Of a stretch of DNA of 64,000 bases, positions 1 to 8,510 are shown piece by piece (position 1 is the first letter of the stretch; each line of letters starts with the position of its first letter). The DNA lies in contig NZ_CP040908.1 of assembly GCF_013488205.1 (NCBI RefSeq), forward strand, positions 1,961,876 to 2,025,875. Direction: 5' to 3'. The notes beneath the pieces are model-generated. The model had not been told where the DNA came from, made no database searches, and saw only the letters and a list, made by a program, of their open reading frames with translations. Position numbers and translations under genes: made by a program. The stretch comes from Empedobacter falsenii. Its GTDB lineage: Bacteria; Bacteroidota; Bacteroidia; Flavobacteriales; Weeksellaceae.

Positions 1-2
1 TT

Positions 3-509
3 TCTACAATCGAGAGAGCGTCTATTCGTCCTACTTTAGATGTAAACGGAATTTGGGGAGGATACATTGGCGAAGGTGCTAAAACAGTTATTCCTTCTCA
101 TGCTTATGCTAAAATTTCAATGCGTTTGGTTCCAGGACAAGACCCTGAGGTTGTAACAAAACAATTTGCAGATTATTTCCCAACATTAGCGCCATCTTCA
201 GTAGAAGTTAAAGTAAAGCCACATCACGGAGGTAAACCTTATATTTTACCAACAAATCACCCAGGTTTTATCGCTGCTAAAAAAGCATTAGCTGAAACTT
301 TTGAGAAAGAAGCGTTAGCTGAAAGAGCTGGAGGATCTATTCCAATTGTTGCTTTATTCGAAGAAGAATTAGGAACAAAATCTGTTTTAATGGGATTTGG
401 GTTAAACTCTGACGTTATCCACTCTCCTAACGAACATTATGGTTTATTCAATTTCTACAAAGGAATCGAAACTATTCCATATTTCTACAAATATTTTAAC
501 GAACAATAA
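3..509 (+). CDS. M20-family dipeptidase, C-terminal part (5' end outside window)
   Basis: The reading frame is already open at base 3 and continues to a TAA at 507-509, so this is the C-terminal ~168 residues of a longer protein (family members are about 450-460 residues). The visible part holds the end of the dimerisation ('lid') domain, with a Gly-rich stretch (GIWGGYIGEG) and SMRLVPGQDP, followed by the return to the catalytic domain with a conserved HGG and a late His near HSPNEHYG, the usual position of a metal ligand in M20 zinc peptidases. Such enzymes cleave dipeptides or short peptides in the cytoplasm. The first in-frame ATG (120) is internal and is not the start. A strong terminator follows. 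Confidence 0.85.
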   Translation, partial: STIERASIRPTLDVNGIWGGYIGEGAKTVIPSHAYAKISMRLVPGQDPEVVTKQFADYFPTLAPSSVEVKVKPHHGGKPYILPTNHPGFIAAKKALAETFEKEALAERAGGSIPIVALFEEELGTKSVLMGFGLNSDVIHSPNEHYGLFNFYKGIETIPYFYKYFNEQ

Positions 510-530
510 TTTTCGACAAAATAACTTCTG

Positions 531-557
531 AAAAGCGAATCAAATTGATTCGCTTTT
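531..557 (+). terminator. Rho-independent terminator of the M20 peptidase gene
   Basis: A perfect 13-bp stem (AAAAGCGAATCAA pairing with TTGATTCGCTTTT) with almost no loop is followed by a T-rich run. It lies 22 bases after the stop codon. Confidence 0.8.
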
Positions 558-560
558 CTT

Positions 561-589
561 TTTGGTTTATAGTAGAATGATTAATTTTG
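561..589 (+). promoter_or_regulatory. Flavobacterial-type promoter of the flavin monooxygenase gene
   Basis: TTTG at 561-564 is followed after 17 bases by TAATTTTG at 582-589. This fits the Bacteroidota pattern TTG-N17-23-TAnnTTTG. The start codon at 606 lies 17 bases downstream, giving a short leader. Confidence 0.55.
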
Positions 590-605
590 AACTTTATTTT
601 TATCA

Positions 606-1757
606 ATGAGTAAAAAATTCTTAATCGCCGGTGCAGGAATTGCAGGTTTAACTTTAGCAAAAGTTTTGCAAGATTTAAATTATGACTACGAAATTTTCGA
701 GGCTTCGCCAGAAGTTCGTGGAATTGGTGCTGGTTTTGGCTTGGCTTCTAATGCAATGAAAGCGTTTGAAATTCTTGGTTTAGCAGAAGAAGTTGCGCCT
801 TTGGGACATATGTTAGAAGATTTTGAAATTCAAGATTGGAAAGAAAAAACAATTCTGAAAGCGGATACCGAACGATTAAGAAAAAACTACAACAACGAAA
901 ATTTTGCCATTCATCGTGCAGATTTACATCATTATTTAGTTTCTAAAATTGATTCGAATAAAATTAAAACTTCAAAAAAAGTGAAGCTTTTCGAACAATC
1001 TTTTGAAAAAGTTGTGCTTCATTTTGAAGATGGAACTTCTAGCGAAGGCGATTATTTGATTGGTGCTGATGGAATAAATTCTACAATTCGTCAACAATTG
1101 TTAAAACAGTCGACGCCTCGTTATGCGGGTTATATTTGTTGGCGTGCTATTGTAGAAGATAAATCTTACAATTCAAAAAAGAGTATCGAAACATGGGGAC
1201 CAAATGGTCGTTTTGGATTGACACCTCTTATCAATCATCAAATTTATTGGTATGCATGTGTCAATACAAAACTAAATTCTGAAGTTTACAACTATACATT
1301 GAGTGATATTAAAAATCAGTTCAAAGATTATTCGGGACAAATCAGAAATACTTTACAAAAAACAAATCCAGAAAGTATAATTGCTACGCCAATTATGGAC
1401 ATAAAACCGATTAATAATTATGCATTTAATCGTGTATTGTTAATTGGAGATGCAGCCCATGCAACCACACCAAACATGGGACAGGGCGCATGCATGGCGG
1501 TGGAAGATGTTTGTGTTTTGTATGATGAATTAATCAAAAAAGATACTGATGTTTTGTTAGCTTTTGAACATTATAATTTACGTCGTTTGAAACGAACACA
1601 TTATATTATTGACACTTCTCGTTTGGCTGGAAAAGTTGCTCAAGTTGACAATAAATTCTTAATGAATATCCGAAATTTTGCTTTCCGAAATTTACCACAA
1701 TCTTTGATGCAAAGCCCTTTAGAAGACTTGTTGGAAGAAGATTTTATGAAGGTTTAG
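606..1757 (+). CDS. FAD-dependent monooxygenase (PHBH/aromatic hydroxylase fold)
   Basis: A 383-residue protein, normal for single-component flavin hydroxylases. The N-terminal Rossmann motif GAGIAG (residues 9-14) with a Glu at the end of strand 2 (FEAS, residue 32) binds the FAD adenosine. HRADL (103-107) and GADG (153-156) match the conserved motif that contacts both FAD and NAD(P)H, and GDAAH (281-285) with the following PNMGQG binds the flavin ribityl/pyrophosphate. The family inserts one oxygen atom from O2 into an aromatic or similar substrate using NAD(P)H. The substrate cannot be read from the sequence. In Bacteroidota, TetX-type tetracycline-inactivating enzymes belong to the same superfamily, but no TetX-specific feature can be confirmed by eye. 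It has its own promoter and ends 2 bases before the convergent esterase gene. Confidence 0.85.
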   Translation: MSKKFLIAGAGIAGLTLAKVLQDLNYDYEIFEASPEVRGIGAGFGLASNAMKAFEILGLAEEVAPLGHMLEDFEIQDWKEKTILKADTERLRKNYNNENFAIHRADLHHYLVSKIDSNKIKTSKKVKLFEQSFEKVVLHFEDGTSSEGDYLIGADGINSTIRQQLLKQSTPRYAGYICWRAIVEDKSYNSKKSIETWGPNGRFGLTPLINHQIYWYACVNTKLNSEVYNYTLSDIKNQFKDYSGQIRNTLQKTNPESIIATPIMDIKPINNYAFNRVLLIGDAAHATTPNMGQGACMAVEDVCVLYDELIKKDTDVLLAFEHYNLRRLKRTHYIIDTSRLAGKVAQVDNKFLMNIRNFAFRNLPQSLMQSPLEDLLEEDFMKV

Positions 1758-1759
1758 CG

Positions 1760-3412
1760 TTATAATTCAAAATCAATGTAATTAATCCAAAGTTGTAGTT
1801 TGTCCATATTTTTATTGAAATTATCTTGCATAAAAGATGGATTGTAATCTATTTTTTGATTGTAAATCAATTTATTATTGGCATAGACTTTTAATTTTTT
1901 GTTCAGATTAATCATTTCAGGAGAAATATATAATCGAAATGATTTTATAGAAGATGTTTCAATATCAAATCTATTTTTTGAATAATTTGCTTTGATTTGA
2001 CCTGATTTCCGAGGAAAATTAAAAGCCATTTTGTCCACATCTTTTACTTGCAAACTGTCATTATCATCATATTCTAACCATTTTGTTATTTTGAAATTAT
2101 AGTTTTTTTGCCATTCTTTATTAGGTGAAATAGTGTCTAATTTTGTAATTTCTATCCAATCAATTTTTCCGTATTTAACATCATCAGTTTCCCAAATTAA
2201 TTTATTTGGAAATGGATTTCTTTTTCTATTCAACAAATCATCAAACAAAATTTTATACGCAGGCTCTGAACCATTAAATTCTGGAAACCAATGCGGATAA
2301 CCATTATATCGATAATCTTTATAATCAATATGTAACAATTCCATCAATGTAGTTAAATCATCATTAGCTTGTGGTGGAAAATAATAATCTAAATCAGTAG
2401 AAAAATTTATATAAGAATGATTCAATGCATTTTGAATAAATGTGCCTCCTGTTCGTACAATTGGCTGGGTGTTAAAACCATAAAAACCTGCAAAAGAAGT
2501 GGGTTGTTTTACTAAATAATTAAACGAACCGGTTGCTCCATTAGAATGTCCCGTCAAAAAGACTTTATTATCATCGACATTAATCGTAGATTTTATTTGA
2601 CGAACAATTTCTGGAACCATATAAAATCCTTTTTCTGTCATCCAATTATAACGTTTATCAGCTTTAGGAAAAACTAAAATAATATCGTGCTGATCCGCAT
2701 ATTTAGTATAAAATCTATTCCAACCTTTCAAATCTTCATCAGTAGAAAATTTTTCAAGTTCACTGAAAAATACAGCTCCATGAAGAAAAATAAGCATAGG
2801 ATATTTTTTCTCAGGATTATAATTTTTAGGTAAATGAACAAAATAAGATGACTTTAAAGTATCATTAATTGAAAAGAAAATAGAATAATTTTGTTCTTTT
2901 TTCGGTAAATATGATGAAGAATTTCTCAAACTTTTATAAAGTTCTTTCTTATCTTTAATCTCTAAATTTGTTGATTTCTTAGTTCTAAAAAATTCATCAT
3001 TTGTCAATTGAATACTGTCATAAAATCTTTTAGATATTTTATTTGAAGTTGCTTCTAAATTCTGCCAACGTTTATCACTTAATAGATTTTTGAATTTCAC
3101 TTTCGAATCTTTATCCAAAATAAAATACCAACCTGGATATAGTTTTGGGTTTCTCTGAATTAACTTTTCTAAAAAATAAAATGATTGGTTTGATTGACCG
3201 ATTTTGTTAGAAAGTTTAGCCGCATCATATAAATCAAAATTAGTGGTACTGTCTTTATGTAGATTGAATGCTTTTGTATAATAATCTAAAGCTAATTCCT
3301 TTTTGTCTTCTTCAACTAGCTTTTCAGCTTTAGAAATTAAACTAGAATATGTTTCTTGACTAAAAACTTGTATGGATAATAATGCGATAAGTATAAAGAT
3401 ATAATTTTTCAT
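1760..3412 (-). CDS. Secreted alpha/beta-hydrolase (esterase/PHB-depolymerase-like) with N-terminal TPR-like region
   Basis: The start is set at the ATG at 3412, because it opens a clean signal peptide (MKNYIFILIALLSIQVFSQ). The frame can be extended upstream only through an ATG at 3439 and a TTG at 3445, without sense. Of ~550 residues, about 25-110 look like helical TPR-type repeats. Around residue 190 an alpha/beta-hydrolase begins with an oxyanion HG (210-211, in FLHGA), a nucleophile elbow GHSNG with Ser290, and a likely catalytic His at 374 (YPHWFPEF). The C-terminal ~150 residues form an uncharacterised beta-rich region. It resembles secreted esterases and peptidases of the Esterase-D/PHB-depolymerase group, with unknown substrate. 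An AraC regulator lies 62 bases upstream on the same strand. Confidence 0.75.
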   Translation of the reverse strand: MKNYIFILIALLSIQVFSQETYSSLISKAEKLVEEDKKELALDYYTKAFNLHKDSTTNFDLYDAAKLSNKIGQSNQSFYFLEKLIQRNPKLYPGWYFILDKDSKVKFKNLLSDKRWQNLEATSNKISKRFYDSIQLTNDEFFRTKKSTNLEIKDKKELYKSLRNSSSYLPKKEQNYSIFFSINDTLKSSYFVHLPKNYNPEKKYPMLIFLHGAVFFSELEKFSTDEDLKGWNRFYTKYADQHDIILVFPKADKRYNWMTEKGFYMVPEIVRQIKSTINVDDNKVFLTGHSNGATGSFNYLVKQPTSFAGFYGFNTQPIVRTGGTFIQNALNHSYINFSTDLDYYFPPQANDDLTTLMELLHIDYKDYRYNGYPHWFPEFNGSEPAYKILFDDLLNRKRNPFPNKLIWETDDVKYGKIDWIEITKLDTISPNKEWQKNYNFKITKWLEYDDNDSLQVKDVDKMAFNFPRKSGQIKANYSKNRFDIETSSIKSFRLYISPEMINLNKKLKVYANNKLIYNQKIDYNPSFMQDNFNKNMDKLQLWINYIDFEL

Positions 3413-3474
3413 GGGTTGAATTTTGTATAAAAATACCATCAACAACCCTAATAAACTTGTAAAATTGGGACATT

Positions 3475-4278
3475 TTAATCTTTATAAAATCTCCAAAAAG
3501 TATCTTCCTCTCCTATTAATTCACCATTTTTATAAAATTGATTCGGCGATTCAGAAACAAATTTTTTATACAACCGATTAAAATGAGATTGATCCGTAAA
3601 ATTTAATTTATGCGCAATCGACGTAAATGTTTCATCAGGATTATGTAATAATTTCTCTTCAACTGTTTTTCTAAATAAAACGATTTCATGAAAGTTTTTA
3701 ATAGAAACTCCAATATTTTCTTTGAAAACCCTATTGATATGTTTTCGACTAAAACCTAAATATTCAGCAAGTTGATTAACTGTAAAATCATCATAATGTT
3801 TGAAAATATAATCTATTGAATTTTCTATAATTACATTTTCAATTCTATTCATTTTGTTCAATAAAATAGACTCAATTATCGAAACAAATTCCTCAGATTT
3901 TATATGATTAAACAAATGATTACACTCTTCTTCATCAAAAAAGTTTAAATCATCTATAATACTTGAAAAATCTATATTAGTCAGAAATTGATTAATTCCA
4001 AAAGGTTTAAAAACAATTACAAAACGTTCAACAGAACCAATTTGTTGAATCTGTAAAACATCTGATCTTAATGGAGTAAAAATTTGAAGAGGAATTCCAT
4101 TTTGTTTGTAAACAGAATTCCCCTTTATATATTGATGCGATTTATAAACTGAAATCGTATTGTTATAATGAGGAAAGCAATCGTATATAGTTAATGTATT
4201 ATCATGTTTAATATCAACATAATAATAATCAATATACTTTTTTAAAACTTCTTTAGTAGGTTTAAATGTTGTGAACAT
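3475..4278 (-). CDS. AraC-family transcriptional regulator
   Basis: A 267-residue protein with an N-terminal cupin-like effector region (DUF6597-type, about residues 1-130) and a C-terminal double helix-turn-helix (about 160-255). The DNA-binding part shows the usual two helices (TVNQLAEYLGFSRKHINRVF and, later, FTSIAHKLNFTDQSHFNRLY) followed by the PNQFYK signature end. It is on the same strand as the downstream esterase, so it may control or be co-transcribed with it; this is inference. A 16-bp perfect AT palindrome (4277-4292) overlaps its start codon region and could be an autoregulatory site, although its composition makes chance likely. Confidence 0.85.
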   Translation of the reverse strand: MFTTFKPTKEVLKKYIDYYYVDIKHDNTLTIYDCFPHYNNTISVYKSHQYIKGNSVYKQNGIPLQIFTPLRSDVLQIQQIGSVERFVIVFKPFGINQFLTNIDFSSIIDDLNFFDEEECNHLFNHIKSEEFVSIIESILLNKMNRIENVIIENSIDYIFKHYDDFTVNQLAEYLGFSRKHINRVFKENIGVSIKNFHEIVLFRKTVEEKLLHNPDETFTSIAHKLNFTDQSHFNRLYKKFVSESPNQFYKNGELIGEEDTFWRFYKD

Positions 4279-4302
4279 TAAAAATTTTTAATCTAGATAC
4301 TA

Positions 4303-4785
4303 TCAGTAATGTAAAACGAATTTTACATTACTTCTTAACGTATATTTTTTATTAAGATAAGAAGTTAACAAATCTCCAAAACTCATATCAAGAGTTTCTC
4401 TTTGATTAATTGAAAATAATTTCACAATCTTAATCAAATATTTATTTAAGTTAATCAAATCAAAAGTAAATTCTTTGACCAACCAAAACAGAAAATATAA
4501 CGGAAGTAAAACCATATTGAATAGAACTTGGAATCCATTCGCTGATTCTCCTTCTGACAAAAAATGTTCTGAAAAATTAAATTTAGAAAAATCCAAATTA
4601 TATTTCTCAACAAACTCTTCAATTAAAAAATAAGTGTCATCACCACAAAACCCTAAATCTTGTTCAATTAGGATATTAGAATTATCAACCTTTTCATAAG
4701 ATGCTTTTTCTAGAAATTTTTTGACTTCTATATACGATTGTCTCAAAGTCGCGAAATCTATATATAAAATCTGTTTTTCTTCCAT
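4303..4785 (-). CDS. DUF1493-like protein
   Basis: A 160-residue protein. The segment around residues 40-80 (DLGFCGDDTYFLIEEF, then FDLSKFNF-like residues and FSEHFLSEGE) matches the shape of DUF1493 proteins: an acidic D-L-G-x-x-G-D-D helix followed by an acyl-carrier-protein-like helical bundle. After it comes a hydrophobic stretch (FNMVLLPLYFLFWLV) that could be a membrane segment. The biochemical role of the family is not established. The gene sits 5 bases downstream of another small gene on the same strand, so the two are probably one transcript. A strong hairpin overlaps its 3' end. Confidence 0.55.
   Translation of the reverse strand: MEEKQILYIDFATLRQSYIEVKKFLEKASYEKVDNSNILIEQDLGFCGDDTYFLIEEFVEKYNLDFSKFNFSEHFLSEGESANGFQVLFNMVLLPLYFLFWLVKEFTFDLINLNKYLIKIVKLFSINQRETLDMSFGDLLTSYLNKKYTLRSNVKFVLHY
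4305..4332 (-). terminator. UUCG-capped hairpin over the DUF1493 gene 3' end
   Basis: A perfect 12-bp inverted repeat (AGTAATGTAAAA / TTTTACATTACT) is separated by four bases that read TTCG on the transcribed (minus) strand. It starts inside the last codons. There is no following U-run, so it may be a 3'-end stabiliser or weak terminator. Confidence 0.45.
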
Positions 4786-4790
4786 AACAT

Positions 4791-5093
4791 CTACTTCAAC
4801 AGCACATTATCTTCTAATTCTTGCTTCGAAATTTGAAAATGCTTATCAAATTCTTGTTCAAAAGATTCTAAATCCATTGTAATTTCCCAATCACCAAATT
4901 CATTTTCGAACAAATCTGTTAGATATTCTTTTAAATCATCTAATTTTTGTTGAATAAATTCATTTTGCTGAATTTCTTTCTCTTCTTTCTTATCTAATAC
5001 AACTTGTTGATTGATTTTTTTCAGAATCAAAGCATTAATAAATTCTTCATGCGTATTCATAAAATCCTCAATCGTACCTGTAAATTGTGTCAT
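4791..5093 (-). CDS. Small acidic hypothetical protein
   Basis: The ATG at 5093 (MTQFTGTIEDFMNTHEEF...) is preferred. The frame continues upstream only to a TTG at 5156 and that extension is Lys/Trp-rich with no family sense. A purine-rich GGAAAA lies upstream of the ATG. The product is ~100 residues, strongly charged and predicted helical (KKEEKEIQQNEFIQQK), probably soluble. No family was recognised. It is followed after 5 bases by the DUF1493-like gene, which suggests co-expression. Confidence 0.5.
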   Translation of the reverse strand: MTQFTGTIEDFMNTHEEFINALILKKINQQVVLDKKEEKEIQQNEFIQQKLDDLKEYLTDLFENEFGDWEITMDLESFEQEFDKHFQISKQELEDNVLLK

Positions 5094-5213
5094 TTTTTTA
5101 TATTTTTTCCATTCACATTTCGAGAATAAATATAGAACTATTTTATTAACAAACAATTAAATTTAAGATTTCTATAAATGAGTTTTAACATAAGAATTAA
5201 CGTCTACTAATTA

Positions 5214-5242
5214 TTGAAATTGGTTGTTTTAAGATAAATTTG
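5214..5242 (+). promoter_or_regulatory. Flavobacterial-type promoter of the aldo/keto reductase gene
   Basis: TTG at 5214-5216, 18 bases, then TAAATTTG at 5235-5242, a good match to the TTG / TAnnTTTG pair. The start codon is at 5263. Confidence 0.55.
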
Positions 5243-5262
5243 AATACATAAATATTGAAAAA

Positions 5263-6102
5263 ATGGAAAACTTTAAACTATCAAATGGAATCGAAATTCC
5301 TGCAATCGGATTTGGAACATGGTTATTAGAAGGTGAAAAAGTTACAGAACCTCTAAAAATAGCGCTAGAAAAAGGATATACTCATATTGACACAGCAGCA
5401 ATCTACAAAAATGAAAAAGAAATTGGCGCAGTTCTGAAAGCTGAAAATGTAGATCGTAGCAAATTATTTATAACGTCTAAATGTTGGAATACTGAGCGTG
5501 GTTACGAAAAAGCAATGGCTGCATTTGAGCAAACTTTAACAGATTTACAGACTGATTATTTGGATTTATATTTGATTCATTGGCCTGCAAATGAAACGCA
5601 ATTTCCTGATACTTGGGCAGAATTGAATGCTGGAACTTGGCGAGCTTTCGAGGAAATTTACAAATCTGGAAAAGCAAAGTCAATTGGTGTAAGTAATTTC
5701 AATATCAATCATTTGGAAGCTTTATTTGAAACGGCTGAAATCAAACCTATGGTTAATCAAATTGAGATTCATCCTGGGCATTCACAACCAGAATTGGTAG
5801 ATTTTTGTAAACAACACAATTTATTGGTTGAAGCATGGAGTCCACTTGGTTCAGGAAGAATTTTGGAGAACGAATTAATTGTTTCTTTGGCGGATAAATA
5901 CAATGTTTCGGTTGGTCAAATTTGTATTAATTATTGTTTGGCGAAAGAAATTTTACCGCTTCCTCGCTCCTCTTCAGAAAAAAATATTGAAGCAAATTTA
6001 ACTTCAAATAATTTCAAATTGAGCGCAGAAGATGTAAAAACGATTGATGAAATGCCTGCAGATGGTTTTTCTGGATTGAATCCTTCAATGGTTGAATTTT
6101 AA
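5263..6102 (+). CDS. Aldo/keto reductase (2,5-diketo-gluconate reductase type)
   Basis: 279 residues, the usual length for AKR family 5-like prokaryotic reductases. The catalytic tetrad is visible: Asp43 (HIDTA), Tyr48, Lys73 (TSKCW) and His106 (LIHWP). GFGTW near residue 16-20 and IGVSNF after residue 140 are the family signatures, and LPRSSSEKNIEANL near residue 235-250 matches the NADPH 2'-phosphate binding loop. It reduces aldehydes or ketones with NADPH in the cytosol; the physiological substrate is not evident. It has its own promoter and terminator, so it is probably monocistronic. Confidence 0.9.
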   Translation: MENFKLSNGIEIPAIGFGTWLLEGEKVTEPLKIALEKGYTHIDTAAIYKNEKEIGAVLKAENVDRSKLFITSKCWNTERGYEKAMAAFEQTLTDLQTDYLDLYLIHWPANETQFPDTWAELNAGTWRAFEEIYKSGKAKSIGVSNFNINHLEALFETAEIKPMVNQIEIHPGHSQPELVDFCKQHNLLVEAWSPLGSGRILENELIVSLADKYNVSVGQICINYCLAKEILPLPRSSSEKNIEANLTSNNFKLSAEDVKTIDEMPADGFSGLNPSMVEF

Positions 6103-6133
6103 CAAGTTAAACGAATTCACTAAAATAAATTTT

Positions 6134-6161
6134 AAAAACCTCTGTTTTACAGAGGTTTTTT
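6134..6161 (+). terminator. Terminator of the aldo/keto reductase gene
   Basis: The stem AAAAACCTCTG/CAGAGGTTTTT (one mismatch-free GC core CCTCTG/CAGAGG) is followed by T residues. Confidence 0.8.
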
Positions 6162-6225
6162 CGTTTTAAATCTTCAAAAAATCAATACTTTTACTTTTTT
6201 AAATGATAAAATAAAATTATTCGAT

Positions 6226-7320
6226 ATGAGCCAAAATCCTGAAAATCCATTCAAAACTTATTTTGATCAAACCCTTGAAAGATGTGGTTTTGATGAAGAT
6301 TTGAAAGCTGGTATTTTATTTTTTTTAGGTGAAAGTATTATTGCTGCGAACACCAATCAGTTGATGAATATGTTTGCGGAAGAAGAAAAGATTCAGCAAG
6401 AATTTCGTCGTTTGTTTACATTGTATGCTACGCCAAATGCTGACATCAATCCTTTTGAAGCTTTAGACACAGCACCAATCAAGCAAATTATTTATACATA
6501 CAACGAAATTTATGTTAATATAATTAGAAAGAAAGCATTTGATTTCGATAAAGTTATCAATGATAATTTAAAGTCTGAGTTTAAATTAGATTTTATTAAA
6601 GAATTTGAAAATAAACAATATAAATTAGTTACAAATCATAATTTAAATACTTCTTTTTTCAAACAGATTGGAGCGTATCTTAATCAGTTTGAATTGAGCT
6701 ATGAGGACATTTATTTGGCTGGAATTAATTATTATCAAACGAATCAGAAAGTAGATTTTGAAGGAATAAATGTATTGAATTTAAATATTATTGATAGTTT
6801 TTCACCGTTGTACACAACATTGTTTCATTATCCATTATTGTACACATATTATCCATCAAATCTGAACGCAAACCATTTGTTTAGTTCGATTTTGCAGTTC
6901 CTTTATTTACATACCAATACGGATATTGCGAAACATATTCACGCTTTTCACAACCATATTTTTTATGAAAATAATCCGAGGAGAGTTCGTAAAGGTTGGG
7001 AATTTGAAGAATTGGAACGTGGCGTTTTGATTTCGCAAACTTTTCATAATGCATTAAATATTCGTAAATCTCCAATTTTCGGAACTCGTGCAGACTTTTT
7101 AGCTTCGGATAATTATTTATTAAATGAATTGAAAGATCAAAATATTCCGTTGGAGAATTTTAAAGCCTTGATGAATAAAACAATTGAAGAATATTACGAG
7201 GCAGATATTGATGAAGTGGTTGCTGGAAAGCTAAATCATGCTGAATTTTTACAATTATTAGCGATTATTTTCTACGAAACTTCTGCTAATGCAATGATTA
7301 TTAAATCATGGAAAAACTAA
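6226..7320 (+). CDS. Hypothetical protein, 364 residues
   Basis: The family is not recognised. The protein has no signal peptide or membrane segment and looks like an all-helical cytosolic protein, rich in aromatic residues (Tyr, Phe) and Asn. A stretch near residues 130-200 repeats short Tyr/Leu-rich helices. The ATG at 6226 (MSQNPENPFKTYF) is the first plausible start after the upstream terminator. It overlaps the next gene by 13 bases, so the pair is translationally coupled. Confidence 0.55.
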   Translation: MSQNPENPFKTYFDQTLERCGFDEDLKAGILFFLGESIIAANTNQLMNMFAEEEKIQQEFRRLFTLYATPNADINPFEALDTAPIKQIIYTYNEIYVNIIRKKAFDFDKVINDNLKSEFKLDFIKEFENKQYKLVTNHNLNTSFFKQIGAYLNQFELSYEDIYLAGINYYQTNQKVDFEGINVLNLNIIDSFSPLYTTLFHYPLLYTYYPSNLNANHLFSSILQFLYLHTNTDIAKHIHAFHNHIFYENNPRRVRKGWEFEELERGVLISQTFHNALNIRKSPIFGTRADFLASDNYLLNELKDQNIPLENFKALMNKTIEEYYEADIDEVVAGKLNHAEFLQLLAIIFYETSANAMIIKSWKN

Positions 7321-7571
7321 CAATTAATCAAGAAAATCGAATCAAATTAGAAGAACATTTTGGTGAACTTTTGCCAAGATTACCTTTTGAAATGGTTTCA
7401 TTTTACGAATCGAGTAATTCTTGGGAAGGACAAATTGAATATAATTTGAATTTGAAAACGGGAGAATTGACGTACAATACTATCGAAAATGTAAAACATC
7501 AAATCGAAATTTCGCCTGAAATGATGCAACGCATCGAAAGTGAAATTATCTTGATGTTGGAAAATTTATAA
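7308..7571 (+). CDS. Small hypothetical protein coupled to the preceding gene
   Basis: An 87-residue acidic protein (MEKLTINQENRIKLEEHFGE...). Its ATG lies inside the last codons of the 364-residue gene (13-base overlap), typical of translational coupling and partners made in fixed ratio. It has no signal peptide and no recognised domain. A terminator follows about 95 bases later. Confidence 0.55.
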   Translation: MEKLTINQENRIKLEEHFGELLPRLPFEMVSFYESSNSWEGQIEYNLNLKTGELTYNTIENVKHQIEISPEMMQRIESEIILMLENL

Positions 7572-7665
7572 ACTAATATTTTAAAATCTTTTTCTCGATA
7601 CAAAATTCTTACAGAATTTCACTCGAAATGACAATTTTAATAAAAAGTAAAATCATAAGTTAATT

Positions 7666-7691
7666 AAAATCTCACATTTGTGAGATTTTTT
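7666..7691. terminator. Bidirectional terminator between two convergent transcription units
   Basis: The stem AAATCTCACA/TGTGAGATTT is flanked by A-run and T-run on the two sides. It ends at the stop codon of the response regulator gene and can serve both strands. Confidence 0.75.
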
Positions 7692-8453
7692 TTATCTATT
7701 CATCCAATCCATCCAACTATTAATCTGCGTTTTGCTGATAAAAATAGCTTGTTCAGTTTCTGATTTTGGTTGAAGATGAATTTCAATTTTTTGACTTGAA
7801 TGTTTTATTATTTCAGTAATTGCATCAATGTGAACAATAAACTTTCGATTGATTTTGAAGAAAATAGTCTCATCCAATTTATTTATAATATCCTTTATTG
7901 TGTCATCATAAATATAGGTTTGATCATCTTTCGTTTTTATAAAAAGATGTTTTCCCGAAGCAAAAAAATAAGCAATCTCGTGTTCTTCTACCGAACGTAA
8001 TTTGTTTCCGTTAGTTACCAAAAAACGATGCATAATCTCGGACGGAGAATTTTCTAAAACAGCAATAGATTGTAATGTTGGCGAAATATCAAAACTTGTA
8101 CGAATTGTTTTAAATTTTTGCAAAGCAATATGCAACTCCTCTACTTCAAAGGGTTTCAGAATATAATCAATCGTAAAATGCTTGAAAACTTTCATCGCAT
8201 ATTCATCATAAGCAGTGATAAAAATAATTGGCGTTAGAATCTCAACTTCCTGAAAAATCTCGAAACTTTTCCCATCACCCAAATGAATATCCATGAAGAT
8301 TAAATCAACCGAATTCTCTCTAAAAAACTCCGTTGCTTGCTTTGTTGAACGCAAAATTGTAATCGAAGAAACAGCAACAATAGATTGCTCCTCTAACAGA
8401 TTTTTTAGATAAGTAACTGCCAATAATTCGTCCTCTACAATTGCAATTTTCAT
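7692..8453 (-). CDS. LytTR-type response regulator
   Basis: 253 residues. The receiver domain (1-120) shows the acidic pocket (E7, D8), the phospho-acceptor Asp55 (LIFMDIHLGDG), Thr80 and Lys100 (ILKPF). The C-terminal LytTR DNA-binding domain (about 140-250) has the FLVTNGNKL start and a FFKINRKFIVHID segment typical of LytTR proteins, which bind pairs of direct repeats about one helical turn-multiple apart. It lies at the end of the same minus-strand block as a LytS-type kinase, a metalloprotease and SusC/SusD, and is the likely partner of that kinase (inference from context). It appears to have its own promoter downstream of the SusD terminator. Confidence 0.9.
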   Translation of the reverse strand: MKIAIVEDELLAVTYLKNLLEEQSIVAVSSITILRSTKQATEFFRENSVDLIFMDIHLGDGKSFEIFQEVEILTPIIFITAYDEYAMKVFKHFTIDYILKPFEVEELHIALQKFKTIRTSFDISPTLQSIAVLENSPSEIMHRFLVTNGNKLRSVEEHEIAYFFASGKHLFIKTKDDQTYIYDDTIKDIINKLDETIFFKINRKFIVHIDAITEIIKHSSQKIEIHLQPKSETEQAIFISKTQINSWMDWMNR

Positions 8454-8458
8454 GAATG

Positions 8459-8466
8459 CAAAAGTA
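8459..8466 (-). promoter_or_regulatory. -7 box for the response regulator gene
   Basis: On the minus strand this reads TACTTTTG, a match to TAnnTTTG, 5 bases upstream of the ATG. The very short leader would be unusual, so part of the expression may instead come from read-through of the SusC/SusD transcript. Confidence 0.35.
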
Positions 8467-8467
8467 T

Positions 8468-8502
8468 AAAAAAAACCGTCTAAATGATGAATAAAGACGG
8501 TC
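8468..8502 (-). terminator. Terminator after SusD
   Basis: On the minus strand, ACCGTCT is followed by a ~13-base loop, AGACGGT and a run of eight or more T. It separates SusD from the response regulator. Confidence 0.65.
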
Positions 8503-8510
8503 TAAAAATG

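Noticed and set aside
606-1757. TetX-type tetracycline resistance gene
   Set aside because: The flavin monooxygenase motifs are shared by the whole superfamily. Nothing specific to TetX can be confirmed by eye, so only the general call is made.
4277-4292. 16-bp palindrome ATTAAAAATTTTTAAT as an AraC operator
   Set aside because: Its composition is only A and T and it is expected by chance in such DNA; left as a remark in the AraC entry.
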